Source: Agelaius tricolor (lineage: Eukaryota > Chordata > Aves > Passeriformes > Icteridae). Taken from it: DNA of 64,000 nt. A program made the position numbers and the translations under genes. The stretch covers positions 5,780,001 through 5,844,000 of the forward strand of contig JALJCS010000034.1 in the NCBI GenBank assembly GCA_023055355.1. The letters are read 5' to 3'. A model generated the notes under the pieces. The model did not search any database. It was not told the origin of the DNA and was given only the letters and a program-made list of their open reading frames with translations. Positions 13,810 to 22,903 of the stretch are shown here, in pieces (positions within the stretch are counted from its first letter, which is position 1; the number at the start of each line of letters is the position of its first letter).

Positions 13810-13815
13810 TTTATT
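13810..13815 (-). promoter_or_regulatory. LTR polyadenylation signal AATAAA
   Basis: TTTATT on the plus strand reads AATAAA on the minus strand, about 16 bp downstream of the LTR TATA box. The close spacing is consistent with a short R region. Confidence 0.6.
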
Positions 13816-13830
13816 AATGGTTAGGGAGGG

Positions 13831-13840
13831 TCTTTTATAA
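13831..13840 (-). promoter_or_regulatory. LTR TATA box
   Basis: TTATAAAAGA on the minus strand, followed by CCCTCCC. It lies directly downstream of the repeat arrays of U3, where an LTR core promoter is expected. Confidence 0.65.
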
Positions 13841-13845
13841 CAGGG

Positions 13846-13875
13846 GGTAACGGTCAGTAACGGTCAGTAACGGTA
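13846..13875. repeat. three 10-bp repeats carrying TAACGG
   Basis: The 10-bp unit CGGTCAGTAA is repeated so that TAACGG falls at 13848-13853, 13858-13863 and 13868-13873. YAACKG is the known core recognised by MYB-family factors. The array sits just upstream of the LTR TATA box on the minus strand, where enhancer elements of an LTR usually lie. That MYB binds here is inference. Confidence 0.8.
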
Positions 13876-13903
13876 AGAGGGGAGGGGTTCCGCCTGAGCA
13901 TAA

Positions 13904-13970
13904 CCTCGCGATATCTTGAGACCTCGCGATATCTTGAAACCTCGCGATATCTTGAGACCTCGCGATATCT
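13904..13970. repeat. 18-bp tandem repeat with CTCGCGATATC core, about 3.7 copies
   Basis: Units start at 13904, 13922, 13940 and 13958. Each reads CCTCGCGATATCTTGAGA or differs by one base; the last is cut short. Each contains CTCGCGA, half of the palindromic TCTCGCGAGA promoter element, next to the palindrome GATATC. The array occupies the distal U3 of the minus-strand LTR and accounts for several of its CpGs. Confidence 0.9.
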
Positions 13971-13984
13971 CCCCACACCTGTCC

Positions 13985-14190
13985 CTTCAGAAGGCCGCAG
14001 GCATCTGCCCTTCTTGTCCTTCAGCCCAGCCTTTTATCCCCTCCTGTTGATGCCCTGCACCTGTGTGCCCTCTGCTCCCTTTGGTGCTTGGTCAGTGCCC
14101 CTGGGCACTCCTTCCCTTCAATGCTGCTCACACCTGCAGCCCATTGGGGATGAGGTTTGTCCACAGCCCCACCCCAATTACCACAAACTC
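13985..14190 (-). other. GC-rich segment, possibly an older LTR or promoter remnant
   Basis: Directly beside the young LTR lies about 200 bp of GC-rich sequence unlike the flanks. On the minus strand it carries GGGGATAAAAGGCTGGGC, a TATA-like element followed by a purine-rich stretch, near 14023-14040. This resembles an LTR core promoter, which would make the young LTR a nested insertion. I found no clear TG...CA ends or target duplication, so the nature of this segment is unsettled. Confidence 0.3.
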
Positions 14191-14596
14191 TGTGCCTATA
14201 GTATCCCATAGTATTAGATAAAAAATATTAGACCTAACTTTTTTTTTTGCTGTTACTTCCACTACCTTCAACTAACTCCTGATCTATTTACAGAACCATT
14301 GCTTTATGCCTTGTATGTACATTTTCCCAATAAATTGACTCATGCTAGGTCATCTGATTTTATTCCTAGAACCCTGCTCCTGTACTTTTTCATGGTTCCT
14401 TTTGGATTTTCAGGACCATGATTTATTACAGACACTTCCTCTTCTTGTCACTTTTGAGATTAAGGTTTACTTGCCAGAGTGTTTGTGTTTTCTCCTGGCT
14501 CCTTGTCCTTATTTTCCTTTCATAGACCTGGAACACTGCAGCCCTAATTTTGCTAAAAGAGACTTTCTTGAATCCCTGAACTGTCTGATTCTGATG

Positions 14597-14650
<54 letters not shown>

Positions 14651-16520
14651 GTTGGGGATAAATACTTATTAAGGATGGGGGAAGGTATTAATTTTGGAAA
14701 TAAAAACATTTCCAATATGACATGCTGTCTTCTGTAGTGCAAAATGGTGACATGTATCTCACTGCCTGATCCCCTGAGTTTGCAAAACTTCCTTTTTCAT
14801 GTTGTAACTCACATGTGCTGACATAAAAAAAGCAAACAAGCAAAGGCCAAGGATGTGTAAGAGACAATTCTTATGGATATAAAAGGAGAAAGGGCAAGGT
14901 ATATATTGCCTGACAAATCCTTCCCTGACTACCACCAGTGGATTCACAGTGTGAATTATAGAGCACTTGCTGTAATTTGCTTCTTAACTTTCAAAAAAAA
15001 ACTTTTTTTGAGACATTCAAATTGACTGTACAAAAGGTTTATGGCATTTATTTGCCATCATACACATGAAAATGTACAACAATTGCACAGATGGGCAGTT
15101 TCATGTGCTTTTCATTAACTTTTTTTTCTTTTTAAACACACCTTCTTTTCTCAAGCTAGTTTCTGCTGGTTTTGTTTTACGACATGATGGTTTATAAAAT
15201 TCCTGTCAAACCATGTTACTGTTTGATCATGCTAAGAACAATCAGGGTAAGTGCTGCCAGTTCCAGTTTTCCATCCCAGCCAAGTCACAGTGTACATATG
15301 GTGCAAGATGTGAAGGAGCACAAAAACTGATTAGCGTGCAAAGTGCAACGCAGAGGTCTTTACTATTCATCATTAATGTCAGAGTGGATTTGCAGAATCA
15401 AGAGACTTCTCCCACAGCCATAGCAGTTTTGCACATAACCACACAGAGAAAAGCCAACCAGAAATTATGCAACATGTGTGAGCATGGTCTTCAGCCATGA
15501 GCTCCTTTTCAGAAAGGGAAAGATTGTTCCTATCACATTTTCTTGCTAACTCCTCCTAAAGGTTCAGGAAACATATGTCAAGACAGCTTTCCTTAATTCA
15601 GAGCAAATTCAGAGCACTGAACTTTCCCATGCATTTCCTGGAAAAGCTTTACTTCCTGAAAATGCTGCTGCATCTGCCCTAGAAGACCTGAAGCCCTCTC
15701 CTTAAAGCTTGCCACAAAAGAAATGAAGATGATCGCTGTCATCTTTGGCCTTTGTGTAATTAGATCCTAGAGAGCTCGCAATTCTCTTTTTTCTTCTGTA
15801 TTTCATAGCCAAATGTCCAAGTGTTCTTTCTGATAATTCTTTGCCTTTTTACACGGGAAAAATCTAAATTCAGATTAATCTCTACATTTAAAGACTTATT
15901 TGACAGTCACCCAGGAAATTCTTTGTGTACTTTAACTATTCTGCATGTGCAGACATTAGCAAAGAACACCTGCCCAATGGCCTAAAAGGCATCTCTTCAG
16001 CAGGAACTTTCAGAAGTGAATCCTCAGGAGATTACTCACAGAGTGACAAATTTTAAATATCTTCCTTGCCAGGCAAAAATCTCATTTCAAGCAGCCAACA
16101 CGCTTGTATGCTTGACAGGAATGAGCAACAATTTATAGTACATTGCCTGCTTCACTGGTTAATATAAGAAACTGACACCTATACATGTCAAAATTCATAC
16201 AGAGCTGTGTCACCACAGGAATCGTTTGGGGAGCACTGCAGCAGGCACAATTCCATCACAATCTCCACAAAGTGTGCATATCCACCCCTTCTGTAGGCAG
16301 TCTGGCTCCCTGAAATCACTTAGGACCCTCAAGAAGATCCATGATCTTTGGGAGAAGATGGAAGACAGAAAGTTCATAGGCAACAAATTAATAAAGAAGG
16401 CTCTCAAGTGACTTCTGTGCCAGATGATGTTCTTGAGGTGCCGGATGAACTATAATCAAATATATCTGATTAACCAAAGGTGACTCCAAATATGTGGAAA
16501 CCAAATAAATACAGTGGCTT
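14191..16520. other. unique sequence, no gene recognised
   Basis: The segment contains a 46-T homopolymer and otherwise no recognisable gene or repeat. An exon-like stretch on the plus strand (15156-15246, acceptor CTTTTCTCAAG, donor GTAAGT) has stops in all three frames and is too weak to call. Confidence 0.55.
14603..14648. repeat. 46-bp poly(T) tract
   Basis: An uninterrupted run of 46 T, the longest homopolymer in the window. It could be the tail of a minus-strand retroposed transcript: to its right the minus strand reads TTAATAAG about 20 bp before the tract. I do not recognise a parent gene. Homopolymer length is also prone to sequencing error. Confidence 0.9.
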
Positions 16521-16522
16521 GT

Positions 16523-16795
16523 AGCCTCATCATTTTGCCTCATGAGCCAGTCAGACCTCCCAAGTTAAGCAGTGCTGAGCCAAGTGTGAATTTAAATAGG
16601 AGACTCTCCAAGGAAAACTGAGTGCATGTGCTGAAGGAAACAGTGCTGGTAGTCCCTGTCTGTCTGAGTTACTACTGAGCTAAGGTGCTTGCACAATGCC
16701 AACAACACAGGACTGAGGCTGTAGAAAGAAACTCAAATCTTTGAACCCTAGCTCCTAGAGCTTATTAAAAGTCCCTCAACAGTATTTTGAAAATT
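16523..16795 (+). mobile_element. ancient 5S-rRNA-derived SINE (AmnSINE1-like)
   Basis: The first part follows vertebrate 5S rRNA in order: AAGTTAAGCAGTGCTGAG (16562-16579) for the box A region AAGCTAAGCAGGGTCGG, ATAGGAGACTCT for the intermediate element ATGGGAGACC, then GGAAAACTGAGTG and GTGCTGAAGG for the box C end. The second part follows the Deu-type core: CTGTCTGAGTTACTACTGAGC (near 16660) for CTGAGTCAATACTGA, and TATTAAAAGTCCC (near 16762) for CATTAAAGATCCC. A 5S head plus Deu core is the architecture of AmnSINE1, a SINE active before the amniote radiation. Copies of this family are known to have been recruited as enhancers. Ends are approximate because divergence is high. Confidence 0.72.
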
Positions 16796-16901
16796 AATGA
16801 TGTCCATGTAGCAAAATTTCATAGTAGATAATTATAATACAACAAATATCCTGGCAGTCTGGAGTGGATACAGCATTTTCTTTCATTTCCTCCCTATTAA
16901 G

Positions 16902-16947
16902 TTTCATGAAGTATTACTGTAAGGAATTACAAAGTTCTACTCAAGAG
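16902..16947 (+). other. exon-like segment, 46 nt, weak support
   Basis: A pyrimidine tract ending TTTCCTCCCTATTAAG precedes 46 nt that end CAAGAG and are followed by GTGAGTTC, a good donor. One frame is open (one nucleotide, then 15 codons). The peptide is not recognised. It is a chance-level candidate, listed because both splice signals are good. Confidence 0.15.
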
Positions 16948-17129
16948 GTGAGTTCACTCATGTTCTAGTGTTTAATAAAAAAAAAGATTATAGCATATTG
17001 TGCTGGAATCACATTCATTATTTTTTTTAAGCCCCATGTTACTTCTTCTTTGAAGTTAGTTTCTTACTCACAAAGAGCATAGTAAGAAAATCTCTTTGGA
17101 GGACTTGGTAATGCATGAAGCCAACTGAG

Positions 17130-17250
17130 GAACTCGTGATTCTTAGAGCAGTTTAATCTGGAAGGGTCCTCAGGAATTCATGTAATCTAATCACCTGGTC
17201 AAACCAGAGCCAATGCCAAAGTTAGGTCTGGGTGCCCAGGGCCTTGCAAT
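17130..17250 (-). mobile_element. decayed CR1 3'-end fragment
   Basis: GTGATTCTTAGAGCAGTTTA, then CTGGAAGGGTCCTCAGGAATTC, then CAGGGCCTTGC keep the order of the reverse-complemented CR1 3' end (AGAATCATAGAATGGTTT..., TTGGAAGGGACCT..., CTCAGGGCCT). Divergence is much higher than in the other copies, so this is an old insertion with uncertain borders. Confidence 0.6.
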
Positions 17251-18554
17251 TTACAGGCACAAATAATACTCTCCCAATTTCATATGTCATATGAAAAAAA
17301 AATAGCTAGGGAGAAATTGTTGTTCTTTACTTGCTTTGGGAAAAGCCTGTGCTATAGCATTCCACAAATTCCTATTCGAATGTTGCTCCATTTCGTTGGC
17401 ACTTGAAAGTTTTTGTGCACTCACAGCCTAATGCAGTGTGATGAAAGTTATTAATGCCAGCAACTCAGAATGTTCACTGGCATGAGTCTGTGAAAGATAC
17501 ACATGAATTCAGGATTAGAGATAAAGAAAGCATGGACAAGACCCTAAAACTTCGAGGCATGGTCGTATTGTCAAGAATAGCAAATGAGATATTGACACTC
17601 TTCTGAAAACTGCTGGTAATTGATTCCCAAGACATAGGTGTTAAGTAAATACATTCATATTTCTGGTGCCAAGTGTAATGCCAATTACCAGTAGATTGAA
17701 TTAAATCTGTAGATGTTCCTGCATAGAAGAGGCAATTAGCAGTACCTCAGGAAAAAAAAAAAGATACATGAAGAAAAAAAGGTGGGAGAGAATTTTGGAC
17801 TTTTACGCCAAACACTACCCAAATGACTTATATTCAGTACATTTGTCCTTCACATAGCTGCAATACATGGATTATTCATTTGACCATCCTTTATTAGTCC
17901 TAAAAGTGTTCTCCTCACTGCAAAAGCACAGAGGCAGTCTGAGATGTAAGCTCTATCAGCCAGACTCAGAGGAGCCAGAACGCACCAGGAATCTGTGGGA
18001 TGGGATCATTCACACTGGTTTTGTGCACGGTTCCGTGCATTTGCTGCTTAATAGTTCTGCAGATTGCTGTTACCATGGGACAAAAGGAACTTTTTTAGGA
18101 GCACTTTGAGTGAGAAAAGGGTGATTCCTTTGGCTATGACTAATGTAGGATCATGAATACCTAGCCAGAACCATTTCCTGACTTTGTACTTGGGGAAAAC
18201 CTAGGCTGCATCACCTCCCTGACCTTCCTGTCCTGGCTGCTGTGGAAAGAAAGGGACAAACATAGGCCAGAAGGTCTGTGGGTGATGTGAGACAAGGAGG
18301 GTATGGCATGCTGCAAACAGCACAAGCCCATACTCAGATTTTGTGAGGACTGGAAATTATTAAAAGTTACAACCAGCCCGTGGCACAGACACTCAGCTAG
18401 TCCAGCTCTTCCCACTAACACAGATAACCAAACCAACAGCAGAGAACAGCGGGCCTGAATACAAATTTACTCAAGTCACTATATCTGATTCTATCTCTGC
18501 TTCCTCACATCTGTGTAATTAGGCCTCTGCTTCAGCTTGCTGAGCCCATGAAGT

Positions 18555-18610
18555 GTCATTTGCATGAGCTCAGCAAATCTTTGAGGCACACCTCCCTGAC
18601 AGCAGCCACA
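18555..18610 (+). repeat. 56-bp dispersed direct repeat, copy 1
   Basis: The unit aligns without gaps to 19917-19972 with nine mismatches, about 84% identity. It contains CAGCAAATCT and ends TGACAGCAGCCACA. It belongs to no family I recognise. It could be a local segmental duplication or an unknown low-copy repeat. Confidence 0.8.
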
Positions 18611-19916
18611 GCTGACCACCACGCCTGCCAAGTGACGGCTGCCAACGCTTACTGCTCCTTACCTTTTGTGCCATTTGGATCAGGTTCTCTTCTTCACTTC
18701 TGCTCTCCAACTCCAAGAAGTAACCTGTAATTCATCAGCTTTGGGGAAAATATGTGTGATCTCATGAATGCTGGATGTTGTAAAATATTGTTTTGCTGGT
18801 GAGGAGACAGAGGTCTGTACACCATTAGTCTAGTAAAACTCGCAATTTTCCAGGGGTTTGCCAAGCAAGTCTTGAATGCCTCAAGTCTTCCACAGTCTAT
18901 TTGATATATCAGGAGGGAGAGACAGTAAACTATCCATGAGGGTAGCAAGCACAGATCATAGCATCAAATGCATGACATTTATACACTATAAACTCACTTT
19001 AAATACCCTCCTACAACAAGTACTGTAACATTAGAGAGGGCAAAGTTGGAGAATACTGATTGTGACCATGTGTAGAACAAGGATAATTTATTTTTAGCTT
19101 GGTATTTCTGTTCTAATGCAATACTACCACCCAACATACATGCATATGGATTTCTAAAACATTATCTTATATTTTAAAAAGCTGCCATAAGCAAGAGCCA
19201 GAAAATGAATAGGTGCACGTTTGGTTTACATCATCTTAGAGGTGCATAATTCACTGAGGGAAGGGAAAACTTATATTCCCTTCATGGATTCACATGAATT
19301 CATGTTTTCCTCTCCACCCCAGGGTGCAATTCCAAAATTTATTCCATTATAATAACAGGCTGTCAATACCTCTATTTCAATATTGCAGAAATTGGCAGCC
19401 TTTGGAAAATAGCAATTAAATCACTGCCAGCACCATCAGAGGGCTTCCACTCTTTGCTGCCATAGTCTGAGGAGAGCAAAGTTACAACAAGGATGGCAAT
19501 GAGGAGGGGAAAAGACAACTTTCCCTTTACACCTGAGTTTAGTCCCAGGTTATTTTACAGTTCTTCACTGATACAAAGGCCTTGTGCAAGGGTTGTATAC
19601 TGTATTTGTGAAATACTTGAAAGGCAGAAGTGGGACATCCACCTTTAAATTCCTGCATTTGGTATTTGCTTGCATGTTTGGTACTTCCACTAAGAGGAGG
19701 GGCCTACCAGGAGAGGAAAGCTCACAACCATCTTCTGCTCAAACTTTTATGACAGAGACTCATAGTCCTTCTCATCCATCATATACAGCTCCAACTAAAA
19801 TCCCTGTCAAGACAACCATAGCATGCTTTAATCCAAATTGACTGTGTCTTGTTCTGCTTCTTAAATCTATATGCAATTACATTTTCTATTCAAGTGTCTG
19901 AGACCTTGGAGACCTT

Positions 19917-19972
19917 GTTATTTGGATGAGTTCAGCAAATCTCTGAGGCTCACGCTTCTGACAGCAGCCACA
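19917..19972 (+). repeat. 56-bp dispersed direct repeat, copy 2
   Basis: Second copy of the 18555-18610 unit, 1362 bp away and in the same orientation. Flanking sequence outside the 56 bp does not match. Confidence 0.8.
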
Positions 19973-20155
19973 CTTGAATCTTTCACCTGGGAGAAAATGA
20001 TGATTGACAACCTATGTAATGACTAAAGCATAGCTCTACTGGCTGCATTTTCTCTCTCTGAACCCCCCCAAATAGTTACTCAAATGAATTTTTTTCAAAA
20101 GAGTCTGAAGAGAAAATCTGAGCACAGCTGACTGCCTACTGCAGAAGCTACTTAC

Positions 20156-20271
20156 CTTGTGAAAATCAAGCTCCAAGTGCATCATTATATTTGTTATTTG
20201 GGCTAGTGATTATACTGAAAGAGTGACTCTTGCATTTCCTGTGAAAAACTGCAAAGGCTTCCATGACATTC
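20156..20271 (-). other. exon-like segment with excellent splice sites next to an LTR
   Basis: On the minus strand, TTTTTTTTTCTTTCCAG|G opens and CAAG|GTAAGTAG closes a 116-nt block; both sites match the consensus almost perfectly. All three frames contain a stop. The best runs 34 codons before stopping ten nucleotides from the donor, so if this is an exon it is non-coding or untranslated. The block begins 61 bp downstream of the end of the minus-strand solo LTR at 20332-20853, which carries a worn promoter. An LTR-driven long non-coding RNA is therefore possible. Chance splice-site pairs remain the null explanation. Confidence 0.3.
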
Positions 20272-20331
20272 CTGGAAAGAAAAAAAAATTCTGCATGAGT
20301 TTCGTTTCTTTTCTTCATTTGTTTTTATCTC

Positions 20332-20853
20332 TGTCATGGTTTAAGCCCAGCCAGCAACTTCCACCCCTCCCCTAGTGCAAAGAGGAGGAAAATCAGAAAA
20401 AAAGTAAAGCCCACAGGCTAAGAAAAGAGAAGTTTAATAATTGCAATAAATTCAACAATAATCATCATAATAGTCATGAAAAGGGAGAATAACAAAAAGA
20501 AAGAGGGCAATCCAGGCAGACAAGTGATTCACAACACAATGCTGAGTGATGCCCAGCCCATCCCCAAGCACTGATCAGCAACTTCCAGCAAACTTCCTCA
20601 GTTTACACACTGAGTGTGATGATCCATGGTGTGGAACAGTCTATGGAACAGCCCCTTGAGCAGCTCAGATCAGCTGTCCTGGCTATGCTCCCTCTCTCCA
20701 GTCCTTGTGTACCTGCTGGCTGGCAGAGCACTGGAAAAATCCTTGACTCAGCAACAACTAAACCAGCAATGTGCTACCAATGCCATTCTCATGCTAAATC
20801 CAAAACACAGCACCAGGAATAAAATTGACTCTATCCCCCCCTAAACCAGGACA
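20332..20853 (-). mobile_element. solo LTR, avian ERVL-type (522 bp)
   Basis: The plus strand begins TGTCATGGTTTAAGCCCAGC and ends TAAACCAGGACA. These are the reverse-complemented ends of a widespread avian LTR whose sense strand starts TGTCCTGGTTT. A perfect 5-bp target duplication, ATCTC, lies at 20327-20331 and 20854-20858; 5 bp is typical of class III (ERVL) elements. No internal region is present. On the minus strand a degraded TATA region (GTGTGTAAACTGAGG, near 20600) and the ATTAAAC poly(A)-type signal (20432-20438) are in the right order. Substitutions relative to the consensus I remember suggest it is old. Confidence 0.9.
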
Positions 20854-22610
20854 ATCTCCCATCCTGAATTTTTGTTGCCAGGCCAGACTTGGCATGCAGC
20901 ACCTTCAGTGGTGGCTCCATCCATACTGAAAATGTGCACAAAAAGGACTGGGACAATTTGTGACAATGTGTGACCGTGCTTAATAAGGTGGGAGGAGAGA
21001 TTCTGGCTAGCAGTTTGTTCATCAAAATGCTGAACTTCTACCCCAGGAAAATGCCATAGGAACTTTCATCATGAGGCAGATGTTTGCCTGCCTCCTTACC
21101 CAATTTCCTTACCTTCTCAACAAGGGAGAGCAGAGCCAGAAACTGGTATTTGAGTCCAGATATGGCATGTATTCCAAATTTGATGACTCAGTCTCGGAAT
21201 TATTCCCTCTGGGTTTAGATTTTAAAAGGCCACTGTGGTCTCTGCCAGCTGGTAATGTCAGAAACACGAGTACTGCTGTTAGTGTTTAACAGGTAATACT
21301 GCTTACTTCATGAAATGGGTTTTGTTCCAGACAGGGATTTAAATTTATTTGTTTTAATGACTCAACTTGTTGACAAATAAACATTTGACAAAAAATGTAT
21401 AATATAATCCTGGCAAACTACACCACCACAACTTTAGCTTTGCTTTAAATTTGAATTCAGCTATTTATTACATCACCCTTTGCCAGAATTGGGCAGTAAA
21501 CCACTTTCATATTCAGAAGAATGTTTCCATTTAAAATTTACATTTAAAATTGCAATAAAATGCTGGATCTCATTCTTTTGGAGGGAATTGTATTGCATGA
21601 CATTAGCTACATTTCTAGAGAAATGCATTCTGCTTCCTGTATCAGTTTCAATTATCTGGGTGCATTACTCACCCATTTTTATCATGGAATGTTAAAGTTA
21701 GTGCAACTCCAAGTGTCACAAACCACAGCTACAAAACAGATTGGTTAGCTGTTAATTATTTAAATACTGCATCCTGTGCATAATGAATTTCTTACCTACA
21801 ATCATGATGTATTATTGACAGCTTGGAAGACTAAATCTATGGCTGCCCAGCATAATTCTGAAATATAATTTATAGTGGTTATTTGGAGAACTATATTGAG
21901 TACATTAAAGCCATATGGTACTGTGGTTTCATCCCCAAGAGATGCCTCATCAGCTAAGAGAAGCATTATGATCAATATGTATATTACTCATTTTTAATAG
22001 AGTGTACTAAGCTGTAGAAGATTATTGTTCCTGCCAGTTACTTGAAAATATGAGGTGCAACAATTATTTTAAGATTGTTGGAGAGTTACAGTATTCTCAA
22101 GATATAGAAAATATGTCTTTGTTTTGTTATGCTTAAAACCTGAAACATTCTCTAGCAGCTGAAATCCCCCAGAAAATAGTCTGTCTAACTAGAAAAGCTA
22201 AAACCTATAAAAGGTAAAAACCTTATTTGAGCTGTAATGCTCAAACAATTTGCTAAATATGGCTTCTCGGAAGGGAAATAAAATGAGTTAGAGACAAAAA
22301 GATGAGAACATTGTTTGCCATTTCTCTTGGCAAAAGGATGCAGCATCTGCCACAATTATGCTTATTTCACTGTTAAAAATAAAAAGTGGCAAATATTACA
22401 ATGATTGTTGCAGCCTTAGCAATCAGAGAATGCTGGATCTTTTTAAGACTCGTGTTACATATTCCTCAGTGCATTAAGAAAAATACCACATCAATAGCAA
22501 GTATTTCATTAACCTCTGACCTGATGGAAGCCTTTGCAACTGCAGACAAAGGAAACTGCTCTGCATAGCTAAGCATGCAAAACCACAGGCATGAAAGATG
22601 AGCATAAATT

Positions 22611-22648
22611 AAAACAAACAAACAAACAAACAACAACAACAAAAAAAG
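22611..22648. repeat. (AAAC)n/(AAC)n simple repeat
   Basis: Repeats of AAAC pass into AAC and end in a short A run. Confidence 0.95.
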
Positions 22649-22797
22649 CCACAAAGCCAAATTTCAGTTATTCCAGGAAAAGCAGAACCGCAAATGTCAC
22701 AAAGCTGAGTGTGAAGAAGATAAGACACATCAGGAGCTGGGAGCAGAGATGGGGAATAAGGAGTGGGAAAGTCTGTGCCCCACTGGTGACCCAGGAG

Positions 22798-22903
22798 GTA
22801 AATATTACCTTCTTACCCAAAATATATATAAATATTATAGGTAATATAAGGTAAGGTAATATTTATATATACCAATATATAAATATTACGTTATTACCCA
22901 AAA
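22798..22903. repeat. AT-rich duplication with 15-bp inverted repeat
   Basis: TAAATATTACNTTNTTACCCAAAA occurs near 22798-22822 and again about 80 bp later. Between them TATATATAAATATTA (22823-22837) is the exact reverse complement of TAATATTTATATATA (22857-22871), with a 19-nt spacer. The segment could extrude a hairpin and is a likely slippage site. Confidence 0.8.

Larger units (their letters stand above)
13698..13977 (-). mobile_element. solo LTR of an endogenous retrovirus (280 bp)
   Basis: The segment runs TG...CA (13698 to 13977). It is flanked by GCTGTC (13692-13697) and CCTGTC (13978-13983), a 6-bp target duplication with one mismatch, which suggests an ERVK-like integrase. Read on the minus strand it has the order of an LTR: a repeat-rich U3, TTATAAAAGA (13831-13840), AATAAA (13810-13815), then a GC-rich R/U5 ending in CA. 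No internal retroviral sequence is present, so this is a solo LTR left by recombination. CpG dinucleotides are far denser than in the flanks, which indicates a fairly recent insertion or protection from methylation decay. I cannot name the family. Confidence 0.85.
17260..20150. other. unique sequence, no gene recognised
   Basis: No gene or interspersed repeat is recognised. A 56-bp unit at 18555-18610 recurs in the same orientation at 19917-19972. Confidence 0.55.

Noticed and set aside
15156..15246. Exon-like block with acceptor CTTTTCTCAAG and donor GTAAGT
   Set aside because: Stops in all three frames and no neighbouring promoter or exon; support is weaker than for the blocks I listed.
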